Below, in pieces: positions 1 through 8,793 of a DNA stretch of 64,000 bases. Each line of letters starts with the position of its first letter. The first letter of the stretch is position 1. This DNA is from Bin34 sp965219935 (GTDB lineage Bacteria; Chloroflexota; Anaerolineae; Caldilineales; Caldilineaceae), in assembly GCA_965219935.1 (NCBI GenBank), contig CBDCOU010000003.1, positions 2,294,001 through 2,358,000 on the forward strand, in the 5' to 3' direction. The position numbers and the translations under genes are program-made. The notes under the pieces are model-generated. The model ran no database searches, was not told the origin of the DNA, and saw only the letters and a program-made list of their open reading frames with translations.

Positions 1-277
1 CGAATCGCCGGAAACAAAGGCGGCAACAGCTGCAACAGGCGCTCGGCCTGCGCCCGGAGGGGGCCGCTCAGCAGCACCCCCATTGCCATGACACAGGCAT
101 CCTCGTGCGCGTGCCTGCCGGTTCCACCATGGGTGATTGGAAGCGACAGGAACCAAGCCCATCCTGCAACTCCGCATTGTGCAATTCATCGAGATGGAGT
201 GACGGCATCCATTCCCGGGGGCTGTTGTTCAGGCTCACACGCACCATCAGGCTGACGGGATACGGCCTCGCCTCCTT
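1..277 (-). pseudogene. Broken second copy of the Rpn-type gene
   Basis: Positions 1-62 repeat positions 649-710, inside the neighbouring Rpn gene, almost base for base. Read on the minus strand, the segment up to about 277 encodes a diverged match to the middle of that protein: an N-S-P-R-E-W stretch against H-G-P-R-E-W, then G-S-C-R-F against G-A-C-R-F. The minus frame that begins near 289 stops at 68, whereas the matching downstream residues continue in another frame, so a frameshift is present. The window edge cuts the rest. It is most simply a decaying tandem duplicate. Confidence 0.6.
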
Positions 278-285
278 GGGGAGGA

Positions 286-1266
286 TCAATCAAGGTCATT
301 GTCGTTGACTACCTGCAACCTGCCCAACTCCTCCCGCAGCTTGTGCAGGCCGACCTCGTCAACGCCGGTAACTGCCTCGACGGTCTCCCACGGGATCCCC
401 CGTTCCAGCATGCCTTCGACGTTTGCCAGCCGCTCGAGTATCCTCCCTTCCTCGCGGCCTTCCTGTGCAAGTTTCGCCTCCAGAATTTTCAACATGATCA
501 CGTCTTCCCGGGTCATGCCGATATCCCCATGCTGTTCCTGGTACTCTTCAATTTCCGCGGTCAGGATGTCCTTCATGGCTCCTCCATACTCGATTGTGTA
601 GTACCGCATCAGCGTTAACACCTTGGACCGGCCGCCGGGCGTGGCCCGAATCGCCGGAAACAAAGGCGGCAACAGCTGCAACAGGCGCTCGGCCTGCACC
701 CGGAGGTGGTCGCTCAGCAGCATCTCCATCGCCCGACCATACGCATCCCCGCGCGCCTTCTCCAACGGCATGCCCGTCAGTTCCACCAGCACGTGACTGA
801 AGCGGCAGGCACCGGGCAGGTCCCGCACCTCCTCATTGTACAAATCCTCGAAACGGAGGGGCGGCGACCACTCCCGCGGGCCGTGGTGCAGGACCACGCC
901 GACAATCGGGCTGAGGAAGCGCGCCCGCGGGTGCCGGGTTCGCTCCTCGTCCCAAATGCGGCCCTGGTAGCGGAGCAGCCGCAGGCGCAGCCAGAAGTCC
1001 ACCGTGGACTGGTGCTCGACCAGTACATACACATACACCGGCCGGCCCGATTCATGTCGGATCTCAAACAGCACATCCGTCTCGGACCTTCCCAGTTCAT
1101 CGTCGACAAACGTTCCCGGCTGCAGTTGCAGCGCGGTGAAGTCGAGATGGTGGGCCACGTCCCGCGGCAGCCGCGCCTTCAGCCAGGCGCGGGCGGTGGC
1201 CGGATCGCCAAGGACCCGGCGCACCAAGGCATCGTGTCTCATGCCGATGATTTGTGCTTCCGCCAT
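286..1266 (-). CDS. Rpn family recombination-promoting nuclease / putative transposase
   Basis: The 326-residue product resembles Rpn/YhgA-like proteins, which carry a PD-(D/E)XK nuclease core and are linked in E. coli to RecA-independent recombination. The N-terminal half has the family pattern: an early HDALVRR-like start, an acidic ETDVLFEI strand, then a VYVLVEHQS strand that would supply the nuclease acid and E-x-Q residues. The C-terminal third is charged and helical and includes EEGREEG. The start at 1266 is favoured by an AGGAACGAG ribosome-binding stretch just upstream; an internal Met at 1242 is the alternative. A degenerate paralogue lies immediately downstream. The family call is sound; the biological role is not known from sequence. 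Confidence 0.75.
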   Translation of the reverse strand: MAEAQIIGMRHDALVRRVLGDPATARAWLKARLPRDVAHHLDFTALQLQPGTFVDDELGRSETDVLFEIRHESGRPVYVYVLVEHQSTVDFWLRLRLLRYQGRIWDEERTRHPRARFLSPIVGVVLHHGPREWSPPLRFEDLYNEEVRDLPGACRFSHVLVELTGMPLEKARGDAYGRAMEMLLSDHLRVQAERLLQLLPPLFPAIRATPGGRSKVLTLMRYYTIEYGGAMKDILTAEIEEYQEQHGDIGMTREDVIMLKILEAKLAQEGREEGRILERLANVEGMLERGIPWETVEAVTGVDEVGLHKLREELGRLQVVNDNDLD

Positions 1267-1846
1267 GCCGCTCGTTCCTGATGGGGACCACGTTCAAGTC
1301 ATGTCGCAAAGCGTACACCAATTGGAACTAATTAGCTAAATTACAACTTTCATATTGAGTTCGAAGACTCCCAAAAGGCCTCAACATCGCGTCCGACAAC
1401 AGCGATGGTTCATTGGAGTCTGTTTGTCTCCACTTCCAAGTTGATCTGTCCAGCATGGCCGATTGTGCAAAGGCAGTCGGCCCTGCCGCACCGCGGCAAT
1501 TCTCACGGGAGACTCCGTTGTCGATGGACGGTGGGATGTGGATACCGGATTGTTGGGTTCAACCCTGGTCCTCAATCGCGGGGCACGTGCGGCCCTGCGT
1601 CACGGGATACGGCAGGTTTCCGGAACGCGGTACTGTCGGGAGGCCCCCTGTGATGGTCCGCGGCGCCAACTTTGACAAGCCGGCCGGAAACTCCGTTCCG
1701 AGGCTAAAAATCGGAATGGCATCGGATGGTTTCTGTGTTCAATTACAATCATATCTGCCCGATTCTCCCCATCACTGTTCCCGGCTTGGGCAACTCGTAG
1801 GAACACAGTGGTCAACTTCCCAATTAGTGGAAAGGACTTTTGCACC
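1267..1846. other. Gene-free region between Rpn gene and ABC operon
   Basis: About 580 bases with no convincing gene. Short open frames here lack family features and a ribosome-binding site. The stretch separates two divergent transcripts, so promoters for both should lie in it. A TACAAT at 1744-1749 could serve as a -10 box for the downstream operon, but no good -35 box is visible at the usual distance. Confidence 0.4.
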
Positions 1847-3238
1847 ATGCGCAAACACACTTTGACCCGCCGCGGATTCCTGAAGGGCACAACCTTGGGT
1901 GCCGCATCCCTGGCTCTGGCCGCCTGCGCGGCACCGGTGGCCGCCCCGGCATCCGGCGAGGACACCTCCGCCGAAATGGCTCCGGTCGACATTGATGTAT
2001 GGACCGGCTGGACCGAGGGCGCCGCCGACAAGATTGAACAGATCCTGGACGGCTACAACCAGTCGCAGTCGACTGTGCAGGCCCATCACGTAGTCGTGGC
2101 CAGCGGGATGACCCAGAAACTCCTGGCCGGCATTGCAGCCAACGAAGGGCCCACCACGGCTGTCGTATTCGGTGCGGCCGTTGCCTACCAGCTGGCGGCC
2201 AACGAAGCGCTGCTGGCCCTGGATGAACTGGGCGACCCCGACCAGGTCCAGACCCTCAGGGACTGGATGCATCCCGCCATATGGGACTTGGGCACGTACC
2301 AGGGCAGCTTCTACTACGCCAGCATGTGGAATCAGTCCATGGGCACGTTCGTAAACCTGGACCTGGCCGAAGCGGCCGGCGTGGATCCGGACAGTCCCCC
2401 GGAAACCCTTGAGGAACTCGTTGATGTCTGGGAGCAACTGACCACCTACGACGACGACGGCAACATCAATGTCCTGGGCGGTGACTTCAACTGGAACGCC
2501 ATGATCATGGGACGCTTCCAAGGCCAATTCGTGGCGGACGAGACCACGGTCACGGCCAATCATCCCAACAATGTCAAGGCCTTGGAGTGGAACACGGCCG
2601 TGTGGGAACGCTTTGGCGTGGACAAGATGCAGACGTACCAGGCATCGCTGCAAGGCGCGGGCGGGCGCTCGCGCGGTTTGGCTCCGTTCCTGGCAGGCCT
2701 GCGGGCCACCGAAACCACCGGTCCCTGGCGCTTCAACTCGATGCGGGACTACGCCAACGAAGACTTCAGGTTCACGGTTTGGCCCTTCCCCAAGCCGACG
2801 GGATACGAGACGCGCGGCATGTACACCTACGGCGACGGCTGGATTGTGCCGGTCACGGCGCCCGAACCGGAAGCCGCCTGGGAAATCATCAGCGTCATGA
2901 CCGGTGCCACCGGCGATCGCGACACCTACACATCGCTCTTCATCACCTGGCTGTGCGTCAACAATCCCGTGTCGGAAGGCATGAAGGACCACCCCCTCTT
3001 CCGGGACGAGGTGATTGGCGCCTGCCCGGGCTTCACCGACATCTTCATGGACGACCTGTACAACTCGGATTACTACCTGTATCCCCCCAAGGTGCCCACC
3101 AGTTCCTCCTACAACTCGCTGTTGGGGGCGGAGTGGCAAAAGGCCTATCTGGGCGAGAAGAGTCCGCAGGAAGCCCTCGACTTCGTGCAGGAGGAAGCAC
3201 AGAAGGAACTCGACCTCTGGCTTGACCAGACAAGCTGA
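1847..3238 (+). CDS. Sugar-type ABC transporter substrate-binding lipoprotein (Tat-exported)
   Basis: The 463-residue protein belongs to the family 1 extracellular solute-binding proteins, which deliver sugars or related polyols to MalF/MalG-type permeases. The N-terminus has a twin-arginine signal (RRGFLK at residues 8-13), a hydrophobic stretch and a lipobox LAAC with Cys27, so it should be exported folded and lipid-anchored. ATG 1847 is chosen over an upstream GTG at 1808 because TGGAAAGGAC lies about 10 bases before it and the signal peptide then starts correctly. Two matching permeases follow after an inverted repeat. No ATPase gene lies in the window, so a shared MsmK-like ATPase is assumed. 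The substrate cannot be read from sequence. Confidence 0.85.
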   Translation: MRKHTLTRRGFLKGTTLGAASLALAACAAPVAAPASGEDTSAEMAPVDIDVWTGWTEGAADKIEQILDGYNQSQSTVQAHHVVVASGMTQKLLAGIAANEGPTTAVVFGAAVAYQLAANEALLALDELGDPDQVQTLRDWMHPAIWDLGTYQGSFYYASMWNQSMGTFVNLDLAEAAGVDPDSPPETLEELVDVWEQLTTYDDDGNINVLGGDFNWNAMIMGRFQGQFVADETTVTANHPNNVKALEWNTAVWERFGVDKMQTYQASLQGAGGRSRGLAPFLAGLRATETTGPWRFNSMRDYANEDFRFTVWPFPKPTGYETRGMYTYGDGWIVPVTAPEPEAAWEIISVMTGATGDRDTYTSLFITWLCVNNPVSEGMKDHPLFRDEVIGACPGFTDIFMDDLYNSDYYLYPPKVPTSSSYNSLLGAEWQKAYLGEKSPQEALDFVQEEAQKELDLWLDQTS

Positions 3239-3247
3239 GTGCAACCG

Positions 3248-3292
3248 GTCCGGCAGGACGGCTTCGGGACACCCGGAAGCGTCCTGCCGGAC
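3248..3292 (+). promoter_or_regulatory. Stem-loop between binding-protein and permease genes
   Basis: GTCCGGCAGGACG (3248-3260) and CGTCCTGCCGGAC (3280-3292) are perfect 13-base inverted arms around a 19-base loop. No T-run follows, so it is not a classic terminator. In sugar ABC operons a structure at this place commonly stabilises the upstream binding-protein mRNA and lowers permease expression; that role here is inference. Confidence 0.55.
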
Positions 3293-3345
3293 ACCAACGC
3301 GGGCCCATCCCGTCCGGGCAGGCCCGGCCCTTCCGACCCAACCCA

Positions 3346-4233
3346 ATGGCCAGCAACGTGGACATGCCCCGCGCCCAGCGCGCGGCCCCTGCCGGGGCCA
3401 GCCGCCTGATGCAACCCCTCGGCGAAGTCGGCAAGTACCTGGTGCTGGCCCTGTTCTCCGCCTTCTTCATGATTCCGCTGGTGTGGATGGTTTCGACCTC
3501 GCTGAAGAACGCCGAGGAACTGCCCCTCTACCCGCCCATCTGGATCCCGGATCCAATTCGATGGGACAACTATGTGACTGCCTTCGTGGAAGGTTCCCTG
3601 GGAGGCTACCTCTGGAACACGGTGGTGGTCACCGTGCCGTCGGTGATTGGAGCCGTCCTGTCCAACGCACTGATCGCCTACGGATTTGCCCGCGTCCAGT
3701 GGCCCGGGCGCGACTATGTCTTCGCCATCGTGCTGGCCACGATGATCCTGCCGGACTTCGTGACCTTCATTCCCCTGTACCTGATATTCCGCGACCTTAA
3801 CTGGCTCAACACCTACTACCCGTTGATCCTGCCCATCTTCCTGGGGAGTCCGTTCTTCATTTTCCTGTTGCGTCAGTTCCTGATGGCGCTCCCCGCCGAA
3901 CTGACCGACGCAGCCCACGTGGACGGCGCGTCCGAGCTGCTGATCTTCCTGCGCATCGTGATTCCCTTGGCCACCCCCGCCCTGGCCGTGGTGGCCCTGT
4001 TTCAGTTCATCGGCAGCTGGAACGACTATTTCGGGCCGCTCATCTACCTCAGCGATGTTGACAAGTACACGATTTCCCTGGGCATCGCCAATATGGAGAG
4101 CGCTTACGGATTCTCCAATTTCGCCTGGATCATGGCCGCCACGTGCATGAGCATCCTGCCCATCATCCTGCTCTTCTTCTTTGCGCAGCGGACCTTCATC
4201 GAAGGCATTGCCCTCACCGGGTTGAAGGGATAA
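3346..4233 (+). CDS. Carbohydrate ABC transporter permease, MalG type
   Basis: The 295-residue membrane protein has about six hydrophobic segments and the MalG-type EAA loop (AAHVDGASELLIFLRIVIPL), which docks onto the transporter ATPase. A cytoplasmic N-terminus of about 35 residues precedes the first helix. It follows the binding-protein gene by 107 bases and ends 6 bases before the partner permease. The gene order is reversed from the common MalE-MalF-MalG order. The substrate is unknown. Confidence 0.87.
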   Translation: MASNVDMPRAQRAAPAGASRLMQPLGEVGKYLVLALFSAFFMIPLVWMVSTSLKNAEELPLYPPIWIPDPIRWDNYVTAFVEGSLGGYLWNTVVVTVPSVIGAVLSNALIAYGFARVQWPGRDYVFAIVLATMILPDFVTFIPLYLIFRDLNWLNTYYPLILPIFLGSPFFIFLLRQFLMALPAELTDAAHVDGASELLIFLRIVIPLATPALAVVALFQFIGSWNDYFGPLIYLSDVDKYTISLGIANMESAYGFSNFAWIMAATCMSILPIILLFFFAQRTFIEGIALTGLKG

Positions 4234-4239
4234 GACGCC

Positions 4240-5157
4240 ATGACCGCCGCCGCATCGCCATTCCGATTCTCCAGCAGCCGGGACCGCAGACGTCTGGCCA
4301 CGGGCCTGCTCTTCATCTCGCCCTGGATCCTGGGATTCATCGTATTCAGGGTCTATCCCTTCCTGGCCTCGCTGTACTACAGCTTCACCTTTTACCCGGT
4401 TCTGCGCAGTCCCCGCTGGCTGGGCTGGGACAATTACGTCAACCTCTTCGACGATCCCCGCTTCCTCACCTCACTCTGGAACAGCACCTACTATGCGCTG
4501 GGCGCGGTGCCCCTGGGCACGCTCTTCGGCATCCTGCTGGCCATGTTGCTGAACATGCGCGTGCGGGGCCTGTCCGCGTTCCGCACAATCTTCTTCCTGC
4601 CCAGCATCACCCCCATTGTGGCCGCGGCCATCGTGTGGCTGTGGATGTTCAATCCCCGCAGCGGGGTGGTCAACTATCTGCTGTCGTTCGTGGGGATCAA
4701 CGGACCGGCCTGGCTGGGCGATCCGCAATGGGCCAAGGCAGCCCTGATCCTCATGAGTATTTGGAGCGTCGGCAACGCCGTGGTGATATACCTGGCGGCC
4801 CTGCAGGACGTGCCCCGCGAACTGCTGGAAGCCTCCTCCCTGGACGGCGCCAATACCGTCCAGAAGATCTGGAACATCACGCTGCCCATGATCAGCCCGG
4901 TCATTCTGTTCAACGTGATTGTGGGTCTGATTGCCGCCTTCCAGTTCTTCACGCAGGTCCACGTCATGACCGACGGCCGGGGCAGCCCGGCCGATTCCAC
5001 CCTGATGATGTCGATCTACCTCTATCAGTCGGCGTTCGAGTTCTTCAAGATGGGGTATGCCTCGGCCCAGGCGTGGATTCTCTTCCTCATCATCGTGGTC
5101 TTCACCATGGTACTGTTCCGCGTTTCGGGACGCCTGGTCTACTACGGCGGCCGCTGA
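4240..5157 (+). CDS. Carbohydrate ABC transporter permease, MalF/UgpA type
   Basis: The 305-residue product is the partner of the preceding permease. It has an N-terminal R/D-rich stretch, then the hydrophobic LLFISPWILGFIVF segment typical of UgpA-type permeases, and an EAA loop (EASSLDGANTVQKIWNITLP) near residues 200-220. About six membrane segments are visible. It starts 6 bases after the MalG-type gene, consistent with translational coupling. Together with that permease and the Tat lipoprotein it would form an importer lacking only the ATPase. Confidence 0.87.
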   Translation: MTAAASPFRFSSSRDRRRLATGLLFISPWILGFIVFRVYPFLASLYYSFTFYPVLRSPRWLGWDNYVNLFDDPRFLTSLWNSTYYALGAVPLGTLFGILLAMLLNMRVRGLSAFRTIFFLPSITPIVAAAIVWLWMFNPRSGVVNYLLSFVGINGPAWLGDPQWAKAALILMSIWSVGNAVVIYLAALQDVPRELLEASSLDGANTVQKIWNITLPMISPVILFNVIVGLIAAFQFFTQVHVMTDGRGSPADSTLMMSIYLYQSAFEFFKMGYASAQAWILFLIIVVFTMVLFRVSGRLVYYGGR

Positions 5158-5300
5158 CAGTCCCGATCCGACAAACCCGCGGGGAACCGGCATTCCGGCT
5201 CCGCGGACACGGAACCCATCCTGCCACCGGACACTTCGTCCCGACCGTTGCGGCGGATCCGGTTCGATTTGGTCGGCCAAATTCAACAAGGATTGCCCCC

Positions 5301-6797
5301 ATGTCTCCGTCAACAAAGCCGCTCGGCTCCATTTCAGACATCCTGCAGGCACTGACGGCGGGCGATGTCACGGTCTCCGACGTTCTGGCGCGCCACGAAT
5401 CCGCCATTGGCCAACTGGATTGCAACGGTCCCGGGCTCAACTCCGTGCTGGCGCTGGCCCCCGAACGCGGAGAGCAGGCCCGCGCCCTGGAGCTGCAGGG
5501 ACCCGGTCCGGATCGGCCGCTGTTCGGCGCGCCCATCCTGATCAAGGACAACCTCGTGACCACCGGCACCCTGCCCACCACCGGCGGCTCGCTCGCCCTG
5601 GCGGAGTGGAAACCGAACGAGGATGCACCGGCCGTGGCGGGACTGAGGGAGGCGGGAGCCCTGGTGTTCGGCAAGACCAATTTGTCGGAGTGGGCCAATT
5701 TTCGCTCCACCCGCTCGACCAGCGGCTGGAGCAGCATCGGCGGCCAAACCCGCAATCCGCACGTGCTCAACCGGAATCCCAGCGGATCGAGCAGCGGTTC
5801 GGCTGTGGCGGTCAGCGCCGGCCTGTGTGCCGGCGCGGTTGGCACGGAGACGGACGGCTCCATTTCTTCGCCGGCTTCGGTCAACGGGATTGTCGGGATC
5901 AAGCCGACGGTCGGCCTGGTCAGCCGCCGGGGGATCATCCCCATTTCCCATCGCCAGGACACGGCAGGGCCCATGGCCCGTTCGGTCAAGGATGCGGCGT
6001 TGATGCTGGCGGCCATGGTCGGACCGGATCCGGACGATCCGGCGACCGAACGAATTCCGGAGGATTTCGATTCGCGGCTGGAACGGCATCTGGGAGCCCC
6101 CGACCTGACCGGCCTCAGGATCGGGGCGATGGCCGCTCCGGACTGGCTGCTGCCGCAGGCCGGACCGGTCTATGCAGCCGCCCTAGAACTTCTACGGCAA
6201 GTGGGCGCCCGCATGGTGGAGGGTCTTGTGGCGAAGGTGGAGAGCTGGGGAACACAGGAGCAGTTGGCGCTCAAGACGGAGTTCCGCATGGGCCTGGAGT
6301 CCTTCCTGGCCGGACAGAAGGTCGAACCGCCGTTCCGGACACTGAACGAACTGATCGAGTTCAACCGCCGCCACGCAACCGATGTCATGCCCCTGTTCGG
6401 ACAGGAGCTTCTCCTGGACGCGGAGAAGACCGATCCCGCCGACCCGGCCTACGCGCAAGCGGTGGAGGACCTCGCCCGCCTGTGCCGGGACGAATACCTG
6501 CTGCACCTGTTGGATGGCCAAGGTGTGGATGTTTTGGTGGCACCCACGTGCAATCCAGCCACAGTGGTGGACCACCTGCACGGGACCCGCATGACCGGAT
6601 CCTTCTTCTCGCCGTCGGCGGTCGCCGGTTTCCCGCATGTCTCGGTGCCCATGGGCCTTGTTCAACACCTCCCCATCGGCCTGTCGTTCGTGGGGCGGCC
6701 GTTCAGCGAACCGATGCTGCTGCGGGTTGCGGACTGCTTTGAACGCAACCTGGAGCTGTCAATCGAACCGCAGTTCATCGATACGCTGGAGGCATGA
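5301..6797 (+). CDS. Amidase (amidase signature family)
   Basis: The 498-residue enzyme belongs to the amidase signature superfamily, which hydrolyses C-N amide bonds with a Ser-cisSer-Lys triad. The triad is visible: Lys82 in ILIKDN, the GSSSGSA stretch with the likely cis-Ser near 163, and nucleophile Ser187 in TDGSISSPAS. Length is normal. The reading frame is open far upstream, but ATG 5301 with AAGGA about 10 bases before it gives a standard N-terminus. No signal peptide is seen, so it should be cytoplasmic. It sits between sugar permeases and a peptide-type binding protein on the same strand, which suggests hydrolysis of an imported amide-containing compound. The exact substrate is unknown. 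Confidence 0.87.
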   Translation: MSPSTKPLGSISDILQALTAGDVTVSDVLARHESAIGQLDCNGPGLNSVLALAPERGEQARALELQGPGPDRPLFGAPILIKDNLVTTGTLPTTGGSLALAEWKPNEDAPAVAGLREAGALVFGKTNLSEWANFRSTRSTSGWSSIGGQTRNPHVLNRNPSGSSSGSAVAVSAGLCAGAVGTETDGSISSPASVNGIVGIKPTVGLVSRRGIIPISHRQDTAGPMARSVKDAALMLAAMVGPDPDDPATERIPEDFDSRLERHLGAPDLTGLRIGAMAAPDWLLPQAGPVYAAALELLRQVGARMVEGLVAKVESWGTQEQLALKTEFRMGLESFLAGQKVEPPFRTLNELIEFNRRHATDVMPLFGQELLLDAEKTDPADPAYAQAVEDLARLCRDEYLLHLLDGQGVDVLVAPTCNPATVVDHLHGTRMTGSFFSPSAVAGFPHVSVPMGLVQHLPIGLSFVGRPFSEPMLLRVADCFERNLELSIEPQFIDTLEA

Positions 6798-6913
6798 TCA
6801 CAATCCGCGGGCCAAGGGTGCGTCAGACGGCCTCGGTCCCTGAGCAGCGCGGTGTCGCCTGTGCATCCCCGGGCAAATTCCAAATCGTTGCGATCAACAA
6901 GAACAACGCCCCA

Positions 6914-8692
6914 ATGAAATCCGTTGCAGGTCTTTGGAAGGCCCGGTTCGCCACGGGCCTGGCATTCCTGACGCTGTGCGCGCTGACCGGCGCCGCCATG
7001 GTCGGCTGCGCCGACACGTCTCCCGAGGCAGCACCGTCCGAAGCGGGAGCCCTCGACAATGTGACCATCTTTGGCGAAACACTGCCCAACGATGCGCTGC
7101 CCTACAGCCAACAGATCTATCGTCTGCCCTGCAGCAACACGTCCACCCAGATAACCTTCGACTTCGCGGTCTCGGCTTATCAGCCCATCTGCAGTTCGGA
7201 CCTGTTCAGCGACGCGCTCATCACGCTGGACAAGGACTTCCACGTCCGTCCCCTGGCCGCCGACAGCTGGGAACCCACCGCGGACGGCCTGACCTGGTAC
7301 ATCAAAATCGGGCAAGGCCAGCAGTGGAGCGACGGCGTGCCACTGACCGCGCACGACTACGTAGCGGCCTACCAACTGTCCGCCAACCCGGAGACCGGCT
7401 GGGATTTCGCCTGGTTGTACGGCTTCCTGGGACCGGGCGGTATCAAGAACTGGAACCGGGTCATCGCCGGCGAGCTGTCGCCCGAGAAACTCGGTGTGGT
7501 GGCCGTCGACGACTACACCCTGGCCATCACTACCGAGGATCTGTTCCCACCCCTTCCCGGAGTGCTCAAATATTCTTGGCCACTTGCTGCCCACGCGCTG
7601 GCGGAACACGGCCCCTACTACAACAACAAACCCGAAACCTCCGTGTCCTCGGGGCCGTTCATGCTCGAGGCCTACGACCCTGGCAATGAACTTGTACTGG
7701 TCGCCAATCCGATGTACCGCGGCCGGCGCCCACCGCGCCTTGCACGCATCGAGCACGTCTACCTCGCTCCCGGCACCGAGTTTCCGGCCTATCAGGCGGG
7801 CGCAATCGACAACATTCGGTACGACTTCCTGTCCGCCGCCGATTTCGAGCTGATCTTTGCCGACCTGGTTATGAGCGCGAACTACCTGTTGAGCTTTGGC
7901 GACTTCCGCACGGACTACCTGCTCTGGGACACGTTCAATCCTCCTTTCGACAGCCTGGACGTGCGCAAGGCCTTCGCCAAGGCCATCAACCGAGCGTCGA
8001 TTGCGAACAACGTGTTTGGTGCCAACCGCGCGATTCCAGCCCACAGCATGCTGATGCCCGGGTTCCCATCCTCGGACACGGATGGACTGCTGGACCACTA
8101 TCAGGCCTACGACTGCCCGGCAGCACGGGAACACCTGGCACAAGCCGGCTACCCCGACGGTACTGGATTTCCCAAGCAGGAAATGTGGCTGCGCAACGAA
8201 CCTCCATCCATGACCGCCGTTTACCAGGCCGTAGCCGCTTCCATCTCCGAGTGCCTAAACGTCGAGATTGAGGTCTCCAATAAGGACGGCAAGGTGTATA
8301 TGGACGCTCTTAACGCCAAACCCACGGATTTGGCCTTTGGGGCAGTCTCCTACGGCATGGATTTCCTTGATGCATCGAACCTGCTCGGCATCTGGGTCTC
8401 CACCGGGCGCCACTCCTGGCTGAACCCCGAGTTCGACCGGCTGGTGGGCGAGGCCAGCAGCCTGGTCGGCGATCCCGAACGCCGTGACCGGATGTTTCGG
8501 GATGCCCAGGAAATTTTGGTGGACGACGTGGGCGGAGCCTTCATCGCCCACCGATTGCAGGGCAATCTGATTCAACCGTGGATCCAGGGCGACACCATTC
8601 GCGTACCTGACTCGTACGGCATCTCCGGTTTTCACTTCGGTGACGACACCGTCATTTCCAACATTTACATCTCCACTGCCAAGCAGCAGTGA
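6914..8692 (+). CDS. Peptide/nickel-type ABC substrate-binding lipoprotein (orphan copy)
   Basis: The 592-residue protein is a family 5 extracellular solute-binding protein. ATG 6914 gives a signal peptide ending in MVGC (Cys32 lipidated). Family features include the PLAADSWEPTADGLTWYIKI region and the later DVRKAFAKAINR helix. It is a close paralogue of the protein at 31815-33602, aligning along its full length with long identical blocks, but here no permease genes follow; a TnpB-like gene and an IS-rich island take their place. It may use the permeases at 33.7-35.6 kb. A ~90-base relic of the same gene lies at 28741-28832. Confidence 0.85.
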   Translation: MKSVAGLWKARFATGLAFLTLCALTGAAMVGCADTSPEAAPSEAGALDNVTIFGETLPNDALPYSQQIYRLPCSNTSTQITFDFAVSAYQPICSSDLFSDALITLDKDFHVRPLAADSWEPTADGLTWYIKIGQGQQWSDGVPLTAHDYVAAYQLSANPETGWDFAWLYGFLGPGGIKNWNRVIAGELSPEKLGVVAVDDYTLAITTEDLFPPLPGVLKYSWPLAAHALAEHGPYYNNKPETSVSSGPFMLEAYDPGNELVLVANPMYRGRRPPRLARIEHVYLAPGTEFPAYQAGAIDNIRYDFLSAADFELIFADLVMSANYLLSFGDFRTDYLLWDTFNPPFDSLDVRKAFAKAINRASIANNVFGANRAIPAHSMLMPGFPSSDTDGLLDHYQAYDCPAAREHLAQAGYPDGTGFPKQEMWLRNEPPSMTAVYQAVAASISECLNVEIEVSNKDGKVYMDALNAKPTDLAFGAVSYGMDFLDASNLLGIWVSTGRHSWLNPEFDRLVGEASSLVGDPERRDRMFRDAQEILVDDVGGAFIAHRLQGNLIQPWIQGDTIRVPDSYGISGFHFGDDTVISNIYISTAKQQ

Positions 8693-8793
8693 CTGCCACG
8701 CTGCGGAATGCGGTCTGGCGTTGAGAATCCGGATGCCACCGCGGACCACACGGCGCGAGTGGCCTGTTCCAGGAGGTCCGCACCCACCTGGGC

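Noticed and set aside
1413..1865. A 150-codon frame before the sugar-binding protein
   Set aside because: No start signal, no family similarity, and it overlaps the signal peptide of the true gene.
4143..5300. Upstream extension of the amidase frame
   Set aside because: It overlaps both permease genes in another frame and encodes nothing recognisable; ATG 5301 has a ribosome-binding site.
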